A stretch of DNA of 64,000 bases from JAFGOG01 sp034429215 (GTDB taxonomy: Bacteria; Chloroflexota; Anaerolineae; JAAYZQ01). The notes beneath the pieces were generated by a model. It searched no databases. It saw only the letters and a list, made by a program, of their open reading frames with translations, and was not told where the DNA came from. Made by a program: the position numbers and the translations under genes. Where the stretch lies: assembly GCA_034429215.1 (NCBI GenBank), contig DAOUGI010000108.1:62001-126000 (forward strand), read 5' to 3'. Below, piece after piece: positions 8,575 through 17,016 of the stretch (the first letter of the stretch is position 1; each line of letters begins with the position of its first letter).

Positions 8575-8602
8575 TTGACAAATCGCGAGTTTCAGATATA
8601 AT
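8575..8602 (+). promoter_or_regulatory. Perfect consensus promoter with a long leader
   Basis: TTGACA at 8575-8580, a 16-bp spacer and TATAAT at 8597-8602 match consensus at all twelve positions. The predicted transcript starts near 8609, leaving an untranslated leader of about 200 nt before ATG 8809. That leader contains a GTCCCG/CGGGAC inverted repeat around 8665-8690. Confidence 0.85.
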
Positions 8603-8808
8603 AGAGATTGAGGTCCAGGCGGCTCGAAAGCCGTTGCACCCAGGATCTGCCTGAAGCATTGTTTGTCCCGGGCGCGTTGTCTCGGGACCGGCAAGCGGGC
8701 ATTTCCTGGGAATGAGAAAGGAGGCTGCGTCGACGCGCGAAATGGCAGTAGCAGTACCCCGGTTTCAATTCTGTAGCTATTCAAAACTATGCTGAAAAGG
8801 AGAATGAA

Positions 8809-9450
8809 ATGCGTCGTCTACTGTATGCAGTTATAATCGTTGCGATGCTGGCCATCCCCGCCGGCAGCGCCTTTGCAGATGCGCCCAAGATGGAGCAGAT
8901 CCCCGATGGTTGGTGGCTGCTGGGCGAGCTGTGGTGGACGCCGGACTATGGCGATCCCGCCTTTGACGTCTGGGCGCCCTACGAGCGCGTTGATGCCTAC
9001 ATGTGGCAGCCGTCGACCATCGGTGGCGTCTGGCCGCTGACCCAGGCCCCGATCATGGGCACCTGGTGGCTCGAGATCGGCGCGTCTGACTATCGCCGGA
9101 TGTCCTACGCGGAAGATTACTTCTACGCGGATATGTTCGGCGGCTACTATGCCGAGTTCATGCTGCCCCGCGACGAAGTCTGGTTCCCCTGCAGCTTCCC
9201 GCTCAAGTGGAAATGCAACTTTGCCACGCCGACCGGCGTCGAGTACCACTCGCCGGCCGCCATGGCCTACGAGTGCTGGTGGGAAGGCCTGAACCTGATC
9301 TGCCTCGACTGGCCGTGGGCCGTAGCTCCGTATGACACCATCGCCCCGGTTACGATCGACGTCGGCAACTTTGAGAACATGTTCCCGTACGGTTTCACGT
9401 ACGAGCTCGAAATCGCCGGCATGTTCTGGAAGCTGTCGGACATCAACTAA
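8809..9450 (+). CDS. Small secreted protein of unknown family, Trp- and Tyr-rich
   Basis: ATG 8809 is preceded by AAGGAGA at 5 bp, an excellent ribosome site. The 213-residue product has a clear signal peptide (MRRLLYAV to SAFADA, cleavage near residue 24). The mature part is acidic and unusually rich in Trp and Tyr, with four Cys (CSFPLKWKC, ECWWEGLNLIC) that could form two disulfides. I recognise no family. A perfect promoter, long leader, strong ribosome site and dedicated terminator suggest a highly expressed, monocistronic extracellular or surface protein lying between two propeller-protein genes. Confidence 0.8.
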   Translation: MRRLLYAVIIVAMLAIPAGSAFADAPKMEQIPDGWWLLGELWWTPDYGDPAFDVWAPYERVDAYMWQPSTIGGVWPLTQAPIMGTWWLEIGASDYRRMSYAEDYFYADMFGGYYAEFMLPRDEVWFPCSFPLKWKCNFATPTGVEYHSPAAMAYECWWEGLNLICLDWPWAVAPYDTIAPVTIDVGNFENMFPYGFTYELEIAGMFWKLSDIN

Positions 9451-9546
9451 AGGCTGTCACGCCAGCCTCACGCGGCGGCTGATGGAAACGGCGGCTTGCA
9501 GGCATCTGGCGCAGGTCGCCTAACCTGAACCGTTCTGGATCTCCAA

Positions 9547-9580
9547 GGGCGTGCCCCTCCCTGGGGCACGCCCTACTCTT
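9547..9580 (+). terminator. Intrinsic terminator with an 11-bp perfect stem
   Basis: Arms 9547-9557 and 9563-9573 (GGGCGTGCCCC/GGGGCACGCCC) are followed by the pyrimidine-rich TACTCTTT. It closes the small secreted protein gene. Confidence 0.75.
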
Positions 9581-9636
9581 TGCCTAATGCTGTCTCGACA
9601 GCGAGAATCTCGTATATCTGGTATCATGGAGGTTGT

Positions 9637-11112
9637 GTGAGCTACGGTCATTATCGTTGGGCGCCGCTGGCGCTAATCGCAGCGCTGATATCGATCTCCA
9701 TCCTCCCATTGGCGGGCTCGTTCGCCCCCGTCCAGGCGCAGGGCAGCCCGGCCTGGGAGAGCTACCCCGTTTCGTCCAACGGGTCGCTCTATGCGCTGGA
9801 CATGGTCAGCCCCACCGACGGCTGGATGGGCGGCATGATCGGCCTGATGATGCATTTCGACGGCTCTGAATGGGAAGAGCGCTGGATTGATACTGAAACG
9901 GCGATCGTCTCGATCGACATGCTGAGCAGCACGAACGGCTGGGCGGCCACCCACAGCGGCGAGATTTTGCACTATAACGGTTCGGCCTGGGAGCAGGCTG
10001 CCAAGCCTGTCAGCGAGCTGTCCGCCATCCAGATGCTCAATGCCAACGAAGGCTGGGCGGTCGGCGGAGCGGGCAGGATCGTCCACTATATCAACGGCCA
10101 GTGGGACGTACTGGTGCACGAGTCCAATTTCTGGTTCAAGGGCATCGACATGGTCAATGCCACCGACGGTTGGGTAGTAGGCGGCACCGGGCTCGTCCAT
10201 TGGAACGGGCAAGCCTGGACATTTGTCACTCAGAGCCCCAATCGCGAAGAGATTCGCAGCATCGACATGGTGTCGAGCACCGACGGCTGGGCGGTGGGCG
10301 GCTCGGGCCTGCTGATGCATTACGACGGCACAGCCTGGACGCAGGTACCCTCACCTACCGGGTTGGCTCTGGATGATGTCCACATGCTCAACGCCAACGA
10401 GGGCTGGGCAGTCGGTGAAGCGGGCCTCATCCTGCACTATACCGGCGGATCGTGGCAGGTAGCCAACAGCCCCACCTACTACGAGCTGCTAGAGGTGTAC
10501 ATGCTCGATGAAGCGAACGGCTGGGCGGTCGGCAGGCTGGGCGCGGTCGTCGCCTACCGCGTGGGCGGGCCCTTCCCCACCAAGGTCCCGACCGCGACCA
10601 AGACACCTCAGCCGACTGCGGCGCCGACCGATACCCCTGGCCCAACCGACACCCCTGGCCCAACCGACACCCCTAGCCCGACCGACACCCCCGGCCCAAC
10701 CGACACCCCTGGCCCAACCAACACCGCCGGCCCGGGCGATACGCCGCTGCCGAGCAAGACTCCTACCCAGGTCCCAACCCAGGGAGCAACCGCAGCGCCC
10801 ACCAACACCTCGGCGCCAGGCCAATCGACCGACACGCCGGCGCCAGAGCAGCCAATCAGCACGCCGGTGCCGGGGGAGACCGGCCTGCCCGTGGCCCAGA
10901 TAAGCGCCACGCCTGCGCCGGGACAAACCTCCGTGGCCGAGGCGGTCGCCACTCAGAATGCGCCGACCCGGTCCGAGACCGAGGGCGGCAACAAGAGCCG
11001 GGTGCAGACGATCCTGGTCGTCGGCATCATCGCCCTACTGGTCGTGGGCGCCATCGCCGTAATCGGCTTTGCCGGGCTCGGCGGCCTGTGGCTCCGCCGC
11101 CGGAGGAAATAG
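9637..11112 (+). CDS. Cell-surface YCF48-like propeller with Pro/Thr stalk and C-terminal membrane anchor
   Basis: The GTG at 9637 follows GGAGG and begins the signal peptide (SYGHYRWAPLALIAAL, ending PVQAQG). An in-frame start at 9580 would add 19 non-signal residues and overlap the preceding terminator. The 491-residue product has about seven blades with GWAVG or GWMGG motifs to about residue 305. A stalk of PTDTPG-type repeats spans roughly 315-450. It ends with a hydrophobic anchor (about 455-485) and the basic tail RRRRK. This layout (ectodomain, stalk, TM, positive tail) fits a protein displayed on the cell surface. The ectodomain is paralogous to the gene at 7169, which lacks stalk and anchor. 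Confidence 0.82.
   Translation: MSYGHYRWAPLALIAALISISILPLAGSFAPVQAQGSPAWESYPVSSNGSLYALDMVSPTDGWMGGMIGLMMHFDGSEWEERWIDTETAIVSIDMLSSTNGWAATHSGEILHYNGSAWEQAAKPVSELSAIQMLNANEGWAVGGAGRIVHYINGQWDVLVHESNFWFKGIDMVNATDGWVVGGTGLVHWNGQAWTFVTQSPNREEIRSIDMVSSTDGWAVGGSGLLMHYDGTAWTQVPSPTGLALDDVHMLNANEGWAVGEAGLILHYTGGSWQVANSPTYYELLEVYMLDEANGWAVGRLGAVVAYRVGGPFPTKVPTATKTPQPTAAPTDTPGPTDTPGPTDTPSPTDTPGPTDTPGPTNTAGPGDTPLPSKTPTQVPTQGATAAPTNTSAPGQSTDTPAPEQPISTPVPGETGLPVAQISATPAPGQTSVAEAVATQNAPTRSETEGGNKSRVQTILVVGIIALLVVGAIAVIGFAGLGGLWLRRRRK
10621..10740 (+). repeat. 18-bp coding tandem repeats (PTDTPG stalk)
   Basis: About six imperfect 18-bp units (core CCAACCGACACCCCTGG) encode the PTDTPG stalk of the surface propeller. 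Copies differ mainly at third positions, as expected for slippage followed by drift. Stalk length is likely to vary between strains. Confidence 0.85.
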
Positions 11113-11117
11113 CCCAT

Positions 11118-11155
11118 TATACTGGGGGTTGCGGGCTGCCGCAACCCCCAGTATA
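11118..11155. terminator. 17-bp perfect inverted repeat after the surface propeller gene
   Basis: Arms 11118-11134 and 11139-11155 (TATACTGGGGG... and its complement) are perfect, with a 4-nt loop. No T-tract follows on the plus strand. It lies 6 bp after the stop and 18 bp before the next start, so it may terminate weakly or protect the mRNA end. Confidence 0.6.
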
Positions 11156-11172
11156 GACAGGTTGTACCCTTG

Positions 11173-13266
11173 ATGGCTAAAACCGCTCGCTCCTTGTGGC
11201 GCCTGGCCCCGTGGGCCATCCCCCTGGCCCTGCTGCTCATCGCCCTGGCGACGCGGTCTGTTGGCCTCGGCTCCTTCTCCTGGCCTGACGAGCTCACCTG
11301 GATCCAGCGCGGGGCGGCCTTTGTCACCGCCATCGAACGGGGCGACCTGCCCGACACCTACCTGACCGACCACCCCGGCGTCGTCCCGATGTGGGGTTTC
11401 GGCGGGGCGCTCTACCTCCGCACCCTGGTGACCGGCGACCGCGCGCCGCTCGACGCCTTGGCCGCCGTGGCCCGCGAGGCCGACGCGCCGCCCGACATCC
11501 CTTCGGCCGAGATCCCGGCCCTGCTGGCCACCGCCGCCTGGTTCACCGTCGCCGTCACTTCGCTGGCCGTGGTGGCTGCCTACCTGTTGCTTATCCCGCT
11601 GCTCACCCGTGGCGGGGCGGCCCTGGCCGGGCTGTTCCTGGCCCTCGACCCCTTCTTCCTTAGCCAATCGCGCATCGTCCACGTCGATGCGATACTGGCC
11701 AGTTTCATGCTGCTGTCAGTGCTCAGCCTGCTGGTCTATTTCAAGCGCCCTGACCGGCGGCGCTACCTTTTCTTGTCGGGGGTCATGGCCGGCCTGGCCA
11801 TGCTGACCAAGACGCCGTCGCTGTTCCTGGTTCCCCTCACCCTCCTGGCCCTGGGTGTGCATGCTGTCCTGGACCGAGGCCTGAGCAAGCCGAGCCTGAG
11901 AAGCCTGGGCCGGCTGGCCGGGACCTTTGTTCTGTGGCTGGCGACTATGTACGCCACATTCCTGGCCCTGTGGCCCGCCGCCTGGTCCCGTCCCCTGTTC
12001 CTCACCTACCGGCTGTACCGCGCGTCGCGATGGGGAACGCTGGTATCGCACGGCAGTAACTTTTTCCTGGGCCGGCCTGTCGACGATCCGGGGCCGCTGT
12101 TCTACGGGGTCGTCTTGCCTTTCCGCCTGTCGCCCCTGGTGCTGATCCTGCTGCTGGCCAGCCTGATCTTTGTCGTCGTCGCCTGGCGCCGGCGGCGCGA
12201 CGTCCGCCTGCCGGTCGTCGCCCTGGCCTTTGTGTTCTTTTTTACCGTCATGGTGTCGCTGGCCGCCAAAAAGGGCGACCGCTACCTGCTGCCCGCCTTT
12301 CTCCTTGCCGATGTGCTGGCCGCCTGGGCGGCGGTCGAGCTGGAGAATTTCCACCTGCCTCTGTCCGCCCCCCGGGTGTCTGCGGCGTGGTGCGCCGTCT
12401 GCGCGGTCTTTATCCTGGCATCCTCCATCCTGTGGCTGCGCCTGGCCCCCTACTATGGCGCCTATTTCAACCCACTGCTTGGCGGCGGCCCGGCCGCCGT
12501 GCGGGCTTTTACCTTCGGCCAGGGGGAGGGCCTGGACCTGGCCGCCCGCTACCTGAACGGCAAGGAGAACGCCCGCGACCTGCTGGCCGTCAGCTTTTAC
12601 CCGCAAGAGTTCCGTTACTATTTCGACGGCAGCGCCACCTCGCTGCGCCGTGGCGATTGGGACAAAACGTGGCAGTTTGCCGATTATGTCGTGTTCTACG
12701 TCAGCCAGGTGCAGCGCAAGCTGCCCACCGCCGAGCTGGTTGACCTGTTCTCCACCCAACAGCCCGAGTACACGGCCCGGCTGGGCGGCGTCGACTTCGC
12801 CGCCGTCTACCGCTCGCCGGTGCTCCTGTCCGGCCGGCCGCCCGCCGTGGAACGGACGCTGGAGGATGCCCGGCTGGGCGACAGCCTGCGGCTGGCCGGC
12901 TATGCCCTGGGCGCCGGACGGCCCAGCCCTGGCCAGGAGCTGGACGTCACCCTCTACTGGCTGCCAGAGGCTCAGCTCGGCGTCGACTATGCCTTTACCG
13001 TTCGCCTCGTCGGCGACGATGGCCTGGACGTCTGGCAGCAAACCGGCCAGCCGTTCGACGGCTATTTTCCCACCTCGTGGTGGCAGCCCGGCCGCACCAT
13101 GTACGACCGCTACCGCATACCGCTGCCCGCCGGCCTGGCGCCCGGCGACTATTGGCTGGCCGTCAGCGCCACAGACGCCGGCACAGGCCGGCCACTGCCG
13201 GCCACCGGCCCCGGCCTTGCCGGCCGGCCCGACAGCCTGGCCATCGGCCCAATACCCATAAACTAA
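11173..13266 (+). CDS. GT39-type membrane glycosyltransferase with C-terminal beta-sandwich
   Basis: ATG 11173 (MAKTARSLW) is preferred over a TTG one codon upstream. The 697-residue protein has about 11 membrane helices over residues 12-430. The acidic pair Asp39-Glu40 (FSWPDELTW) and TDHPGVVPMW fit a GT39/PMT_2 enzyme that uses polyprenyl-phosphate sugars at the outer membrane face. A soluble region follows (LLAVSFYPQEFRYYF). The C-terminal beta-sandwich (about 560-690; DVTLYWLPEA, WWQPGR, LAPGDYWLAV) is the domain shared with the genes at 714, 17017 and 19845. It ends at a bidirectional hairpin and converges on the hydrolase gene. Substrate unknown. Confidence 0.82.
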   Translation: MAKTARSLWRLAPWAIPLALLLIALATRSVGLGSFSWPDELTWIQRGAAFVTAIERGDLPDTYLTDHPGVVPMWGFGGALYLRTLVTGDRAPLDALAAVAREADAPPDIPSAEIPALLATAAWFTVAVTSLAVVAAYLLLIPLLTRGGAALAGLFLALDPFFLSQSRIVHVDAILASFMLLSVLSLLVYFKRPDRRRYLFLSGVMAGLAMLTKTPSLFLVPLTLLALGVHAVLDRGLSKPSLRSLGRLAGTFVLWLATMYATFLALWPAAWSRPLFLTYRLYRASRWGTLVSHGSNFFLGRPVDDPGPLFYGVVLPFRLSPLVLILLLASLIFVVVAWRRRRDVRLPVVALAFVFFFTVMVSLAAKKGDRYLLPAFLLADVLAAWAAVELENFHLPLSAPRVSAAWCAVCAVFILASSILWLRLAPYYGAYFNPLLGGGPAAVRAFTFGQGEGLDLAARYLNGKENARDLLAVSFYPQEFRYYFDGSATSLRRGDWDKTWQFADYVVFYVSQVQRKLPTAELVDLFSTQQPEYTARLGGVDFAAVYRSPVLLSGRPPAVERTLEDARLGDSLRLAGYALGAGRPSPGQELDVTLYWLPEAQLGVDYAFTVRLVGDDGLDVWQQTGQPFDGYFPTSWWQPGRTMYDRYRIPLPAGLAPGDYWLAVSATDAGTGRPLPATGPGLAGRPDSLAIGPIPIN

Positions 13267-13303
13267 GAATCCCGGTGTCGCACAGGGCGCAACACCGGGA
13301 TTC
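13267..13303. terminator. Bidirectional hairpin between convergent genes
   Basis: Arms 13267-13278 and 13292-13303 (GAATCCCGGTGT and its complement) flank a 13-nt loop. It starts directly after the plus-strand stop and lies 20 bp from the minus-strand stop, so it can serve both convergent transcripts. Confidence 0.7.
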
Positions 13304-13322
13304 CAGGAAAGGTCCAGGCTAT

Positions 13323-14897
13323 CTAGCGGCCATAGGTCTCGGGCAGGATTGTGTCGAGCATGATCCGGTGGAACGCCTCGAACTGCTCGAACGCTACCGC
13401 GTGAGCGGCGTTCTCGAATGTAAAGATACGCTTCACCGGGGCATCGAGCAGATCGAACCACTCCAGGGCCAGGTCGCGGCGGGCAGCCAGCTCAGCCGCG
13501 CCGTCCAGCATATAGACGGGAACCTCGAGCCGGGCCACGTCGGTGCGAAAATCGACCTCCTGGATTTGAGGGTAGAGCACCGTGAACATGTCGATCAGGC
13601 CCCGCAGGACGTTCACCTTTTCGACCAGGTTGTACTCGCTGCCCATCACACCCCACGGACCGAGGTGTGCTCCTTCACCTCGCTCGGTGTAGGCCGACGG
13701 CGGGGTGTATGGCTTGTAGAGATAGTCATAGTAGCCCATGACAAAGGCATAAGCGTAGGGAACATCGGCGTAGGGCGGCTCGCCATAGGCGCGCATCTTG
13801 TCTGCCAGCGCCGTGTCACCCTTCTGCGCTGCATACGCCAGCACGTCGGCGTACAATCGACGGTCAGTCTCGCGCTGGCTCACCATCTGCCCGCTGCCGA
13901 TGAAAGCGTAGTACAGGTCCGGGCGGCGCTGAGCCGCCAGCACCCCGAGGGTGGTGCCCCACGACTCGCCCAGCAAATAGATCTTGTCCTCGTCAAACCG
14001 CTCGCGCAAATACTCGGTCAGTTCAACCGTGTCAGCGATGGCCCGGTCGAGCGTCAGCGTCGAGGTCGGGTCGAGCGCCGCGTAGGACTTGCCGGTGCCG
14101 CGCTGATCCCAGCAAACGACGATCATCTCCTGCTCGAAATCCGACAGGATCGCCCGCGGGTGAGGCAGGCTGCTCTGGCCGGGTCCGCCGCTCAGGTAGA
14201 GCAGAATCGGGTTATCGACACTCTGCCCGCGGATCTCTATCGCCTGATCGTGGCTGCCGATCCGGACTGTGGCCAGCTCGGCGATGCTGCCGGGCAGCGA
14301 CCGGCCATCCGCGCCGAGAATGGGAGGAGTTCGGGCCGGGAGGGCGATCAGGACGGCAAGCACGACGAGCACAACCGACACCAGTATTTGCGGCGTCCAG
14401 CCCAAGATCCGCCTCACAAGGCCGGCGGATCGGGCCTGGGACACCCGCCCAGACCATCGTCGGCCGAGCGCCGCCCCCAAGCTGACGCCCAGCACCATCG
14501 GCAACAGGCCCACCAGGCCGTGAAAGCCGCGCCCAAGAACAAGCGCCAGGATGCCATAGATGCCGTCGAGGCGGATCGCGTCGACCGTCGGACCGACTAC
14601 CTTAACCCGAGCGATCTCGATCGCCAGCACGTGGGCGACGGGCGCCAGCAGCATCGTCCAGCGGGACGGCAGGGCCAGGCCGGCAGTGAGGCCAACGGCG
14701 AGGCCAATGGCCATGACGATCAACGCCTGCGCGGCGGTGGCGGGGCCGCGCGGCATGGTCAAGGCGACCAGCAAGCCGGTCAAGGCGGCGATGGCCACCA
14801 CTACAGCAACGCCGATCCAGCGGTTACTCCACACTCGGCCTGGCAGACGCGATATCGCTGATTCTTGCAAGCTGTCCTCAGCAGAAGCAGAATGCAT
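13323..14897 (-). CDS. Membrane-anchored alpha/beta hydrolase (proline iminopeptidase-like)
   Basis: The 524-residue protein has an N-terminal membrane part of about five hydrophobic helices (residues 25-185) followed by a hydrolase domain. Seen in sequence: the oxyanion motif GGPGQS, the DQRGTGKS strand, nucleophile Ser312 in GESWG, candidate acid Asp465 (YMLDGAAE) and catalytic His499 (AAHAVAF). These are the hallmarks of the proline-iminopeptidase/S33 family, whose members are usually soluble and about 300 residues; the membrane extension is unusual. The hydrolase domain is probably extracytoplasmic, but its side is not certain. AAGGAG precedes ATG 14897. A terminator just upstream separates it from the PD40 gene. 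Confidence 0.82.
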   Translation of the reverse strand: MHSASAEDSLQESAISRLPGRVWSNRWIGVAVVVAIAALTGLLVALTMPRGPATAAQALIVMAIGLAVGLTAGLALPSRWTMLLAPVAHVLAIEIARVKVVGPTVDAIRLDGIYGILALVLGRGFHGLVGLLPMVLGVSLGAALGRRWSGRVSQARSAGLVRRILGWTPQILVSVVLVVLAVLIALPARTPPILGADGRSLPGSIAELATVRIGSHDQAIEIRGQSVDNPILLYLSGGPGQSSLPHPRAILSDFEQEMIVVCWDQRGTGKSYAALDPTSTLTLDRAIADTVELTEYLRERFDEDKIYLLGESWGTTLGVLAAQRRPDLYYAFIGSGQMVSQRETDRRLYADVLAYAAQKGDTALADKMRAYGEPPYADVPYAYAFVMGYYDYLYKPYTPPSAYTERGEGAHLGPWGVMGSEYNLVEKVNVLRGLIDMFTVLYPQIQEVDFRTDVARLEVPVYMLDGAAELAARRDLALEWFDLLDAPVKRIFTFENAAHAVAFEQFEAFHRIMLDTILPETYGR

Positions 14898-14930
14898 GGT
14901 GAGTCTCCTTATTCTCCCCCCTTCACAGAC

Positions 14931-14969
14931 AAAAAAGAGCCTCGGTCCCGCACCCTGCGAAACCGAGGC
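14931..14969 (-). terminator. Intrinsic terminator of the DUF11-PD40 gene
   Basis: Arms 14939-14946 and 14962-14969 (GCCTCGGT/ACCGAGGC) are followed on the minus strand by TCTTTTTT (complement of 14931-14938). It lies 14 bp after the stop of the gene ending at 14984. Confidence 0.8.
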
Positions 14970-14983
14970 CCCACAGAGAACGG

Positions 14984-16849
14984 TTAGGGCACCAACGGGC
15001 GCCAGTCAAACTCGCTCTCGTCGCTCGACGTGGTCGTCAGCCGGACCTGGTTCGTGCCGTCGGCGTTCATGACGTATAGCTCTTTGTTGCCGTTGCGCGT
15101 AGCAATGAACGCAATGTACAACCCATCGGGCGACCATTGCGGCACATAATCCCCGTCGGAAGCGTTGGTCAGGTTAACGATGTTTGAGCCGTCGGTATTC
15201 ATCACCGCCACCTCAAAGTTAGTGAACATGTGCGTGAAAAGGATCTTGGTGCCGTCGGGCGACCATTGCGGCGAGTAATCGTCTACATCGTTGTTGGTTA
15301 GCTTGGTGACGGTCTTGGTTGACACATTAACCTTAAAGATCTCGGTGTCATAGCCCACGGGTGAGCGGACGTAGACCAGGTAGGCGCCGTCGGGCGACCA
15401 GGCGATGGCCCCATCCTGGTCATCATCGGCGGTCAGGTTGACCTTGTTCGTACCGTTGGCGTTCATAACCCATACATCCGCGTACGTATTCAGGCCGCAC
15501 AGGAAAGCGATCTTGGACCCGTCGGGCGACCACACCGGCATGGTGCTCTGGCACGATTCGCTGGTCATGCGCGTCTGCCCGGATCCATCGGCATTCATGA
15601 CATACACCTCGTAGCGGCCGTCGCGCGCCGCCCGAAAGGCGATCTTGGTGCCGTCGGGCGACCATTTGGGCTCCTTATCGTCGGTGTCGTTGTTGGTCAA
15701 TCGCTGCACGTTGCTTCCGTCGGCGTTGGCCACATATATCTCGGCATTGCCGGCATAGTGGACCCACGCCACCTTGCTGCCGTCGGGTGACCAGGCCGGA
15801 TCCAGGTCGCCGCCCGCCAGGTTGCTTACATTTCCAACGCCGGTTCCATCGATATTGATAACGTGGATCTCATAGTTGTCGGCCGGTTTGGTTTCGTAGG
15901 CCAGCCGGTAGACCAGCGGCGGGGGCGGCGGGTTCGAGTTCCAGCTCTTGAGGGCGATCGGCACGTAAGCATACTCCTTCTTGGTCAGGAGGGTCACCGT
16001 CGCCTTGAACGGGCCGGCCGTCAGGTCGCCGTAGGTGGCCGTGACACTGTTTTGGTAAGCCTGGCCGCCGGCACCGTCGGCCAAAACCCGGTACTTGAAC
16101 ACAATCTGCTCGCTGGGAGCCAGGACAATCGGGCCGGCCCACGTCAGTGTGTTGCCCCCGCCCGAGATCGCCGGGTCGCCCAGCGGGCCCGACACCATCT
16201 GCCTGAAGCGAAAGTAGGCCGGCAGCGTGTCGACGATCGAGGCCAGGCTCGCGTCGAGCGTCCCTTCATTCTTCAGCGTCACCGTATAATCGATCTCTGT
16301 CCGGTCGTACGCCATCGCATAGTTGACCGTCTTGCTGCCCGTGACAATCGGGCCCAGCACGATCACCCCGGTCTGGTCAAAGATCGTCCCCCCGGTAGAC
16401 AGGGTGGCCTGCACATAGTTGTTGTAGGGTGTGAGGCTGGCCGGAGCATTGGCCACCACGTTGTATTTCAGGTACAGCGTGGCGCCGGCCGTCACCGTAA
16501 AGGGGCCGGTCCACACGATTGGATTAGCGAGAGGGTCGTCGGGAACGCCGATGTCGCTGCCCGCGCCCATACTCGTGTACGAAAAGCCGGCCGGCAGCGT
16601 ATCCCTGATCTCGTTCAGGTAAACCGTTTCGGCGCCGGTATTCTCAAAATCGACCTCATACAGGACAATAGAGCCACGGGTCACCTGGTTGGGCGTGGCG
16701 GTCTTGGTCGCCGTGACCGCCTCCGATTCGGCCGCGGCCAGCGTCCCCAGGCCCAGCGCGGCGAGCATCACCGCCGCCAGGGCAACGCCGGCGATCGACA
16801 CTGCCCTCCGGCACAGAAATCTCCCAATCGACATCCTCTTGAACATCAT
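14984..16849 (-). CDS. Secreted protein with two DUF11 repeats and a PD40 (WD40-like) beta-propeller
   Basis: ATG 16849 is chosen because AGAGGAG lies 9 bp upstream; a longer frame from 16885 lacks a site. The 621-residue product has a signal peptide with a basic start (MMFKRMSIGRF) and a hydrophobic core to about residue 38. Two DUF11-type repeats follow (about 42-165 and 170-290; VLYEVDFENTGAE, DYTVTLKNEGT). Residues 325-620 form about seven PD40 blades with WSPDGSKVAW- and WSPDGTKIAF-type motifs, the TolB-like propeller. The probable site is the cell surface or exterior. It shares the DUF11 module with the gene at 7169 and the propeller type with the gene at 25913. Confidence 0.85.
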   Translation of the reverse strand: MMFKRMSIGRFLCRRAVSIAGVALAAVMLAALGLGTLAAAESEAVTATKTATPNQVTRGSIVLYEVDFENTGAETVYLNEIRDTLPAGFSYTSMGAGSDIGVPDDPLANPIVWTGPFTVTAGATLYLKYNVVANAPASLTPYNNYVQATLSTGGTIFDQTGVIVLGPIVTGSKTVNYAMAYDRTEIDYTVTLKNEGTLDASLASIVDTLPAYFRFRQMVSGPLGDPAISGGGNTLTWAGPIVLAPSEQIVFKYRVLADGAGGQAYQNSVTATYGDLTAGPFKATVTLLTKKEYAYVPIALKSWNSNPPPPPLVYRLAYETKPADNYEIHVINIDGTGVGNVSNLAGGDLDPAWSPDGSKVAWVHYAGNAEIYVANADGSNVQRLTNNDTDDKEPKWSPDGTKIAFRAARDGRYEVYVMNADGSGQTRMTSESCQSTMPVWSPDGSKIAFLCGLNTYADVWVMNANGTNKVNLTADDDQDGAIAWSPDGAYLVYVRSPVGYDTEIFKVNVSTKTVTKLTNNDVDDYSPQWSPDGTKILFTHMFTNFEVAVMNTDGSNIVNLTNASDGDYVPQWSPDGLYIAFIATRNGNKELYVMNADGTNQVRLTTTSSDESEFDWRPLVP

Positions 16850-16970
16850 ATCATCCCACTCCTCTCTGTGATTTACCTCTCCCAACTCTCGCGCAGATCC
16901 CCTAAAAGATGCCTGCCCCGCCCTGCCTGCGCCTGGGTGCGGGCACAGGTGTCCAGCCAGGACAGGCAGG

Positions 16971-16999
16971 GTGACAAATACAAGGTTTGATGCTATGAT
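16971..16999 (+). promoter_or_regulatory. Promoter for the glycosyltransferase gene at 17017
   Basis: GTGACA (16971-16976), a 17-bp spacer and TATGAT (16994-16999) form a good sigma-70 promoter. The -10 sits in the small palindrome TGCTATGATAGCA. The expected start near 17006 leaves only about 11 nt of leader, containing AGAGGGA just upstream of TTG 17017. Confidence 0.6.
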
Positions 17000-17016
17000 A
17001 GCATAAAGAGGGATAG

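Noticed and set aside
11716..13461. A 581-codon minus-strand open frame opposite a glycosyltransferase
   Set aside because: Gln/Gly-rich with no domain; the plus strand encodes a coherent polytopic enzyme.
13077..14861. A 594-codon plus-strand open frame opposite the hydrolase
   Set aside because: It begins inside the glycosyltransferase gene, crosses its terminator and opposes a gene with an intact catalytic triad.
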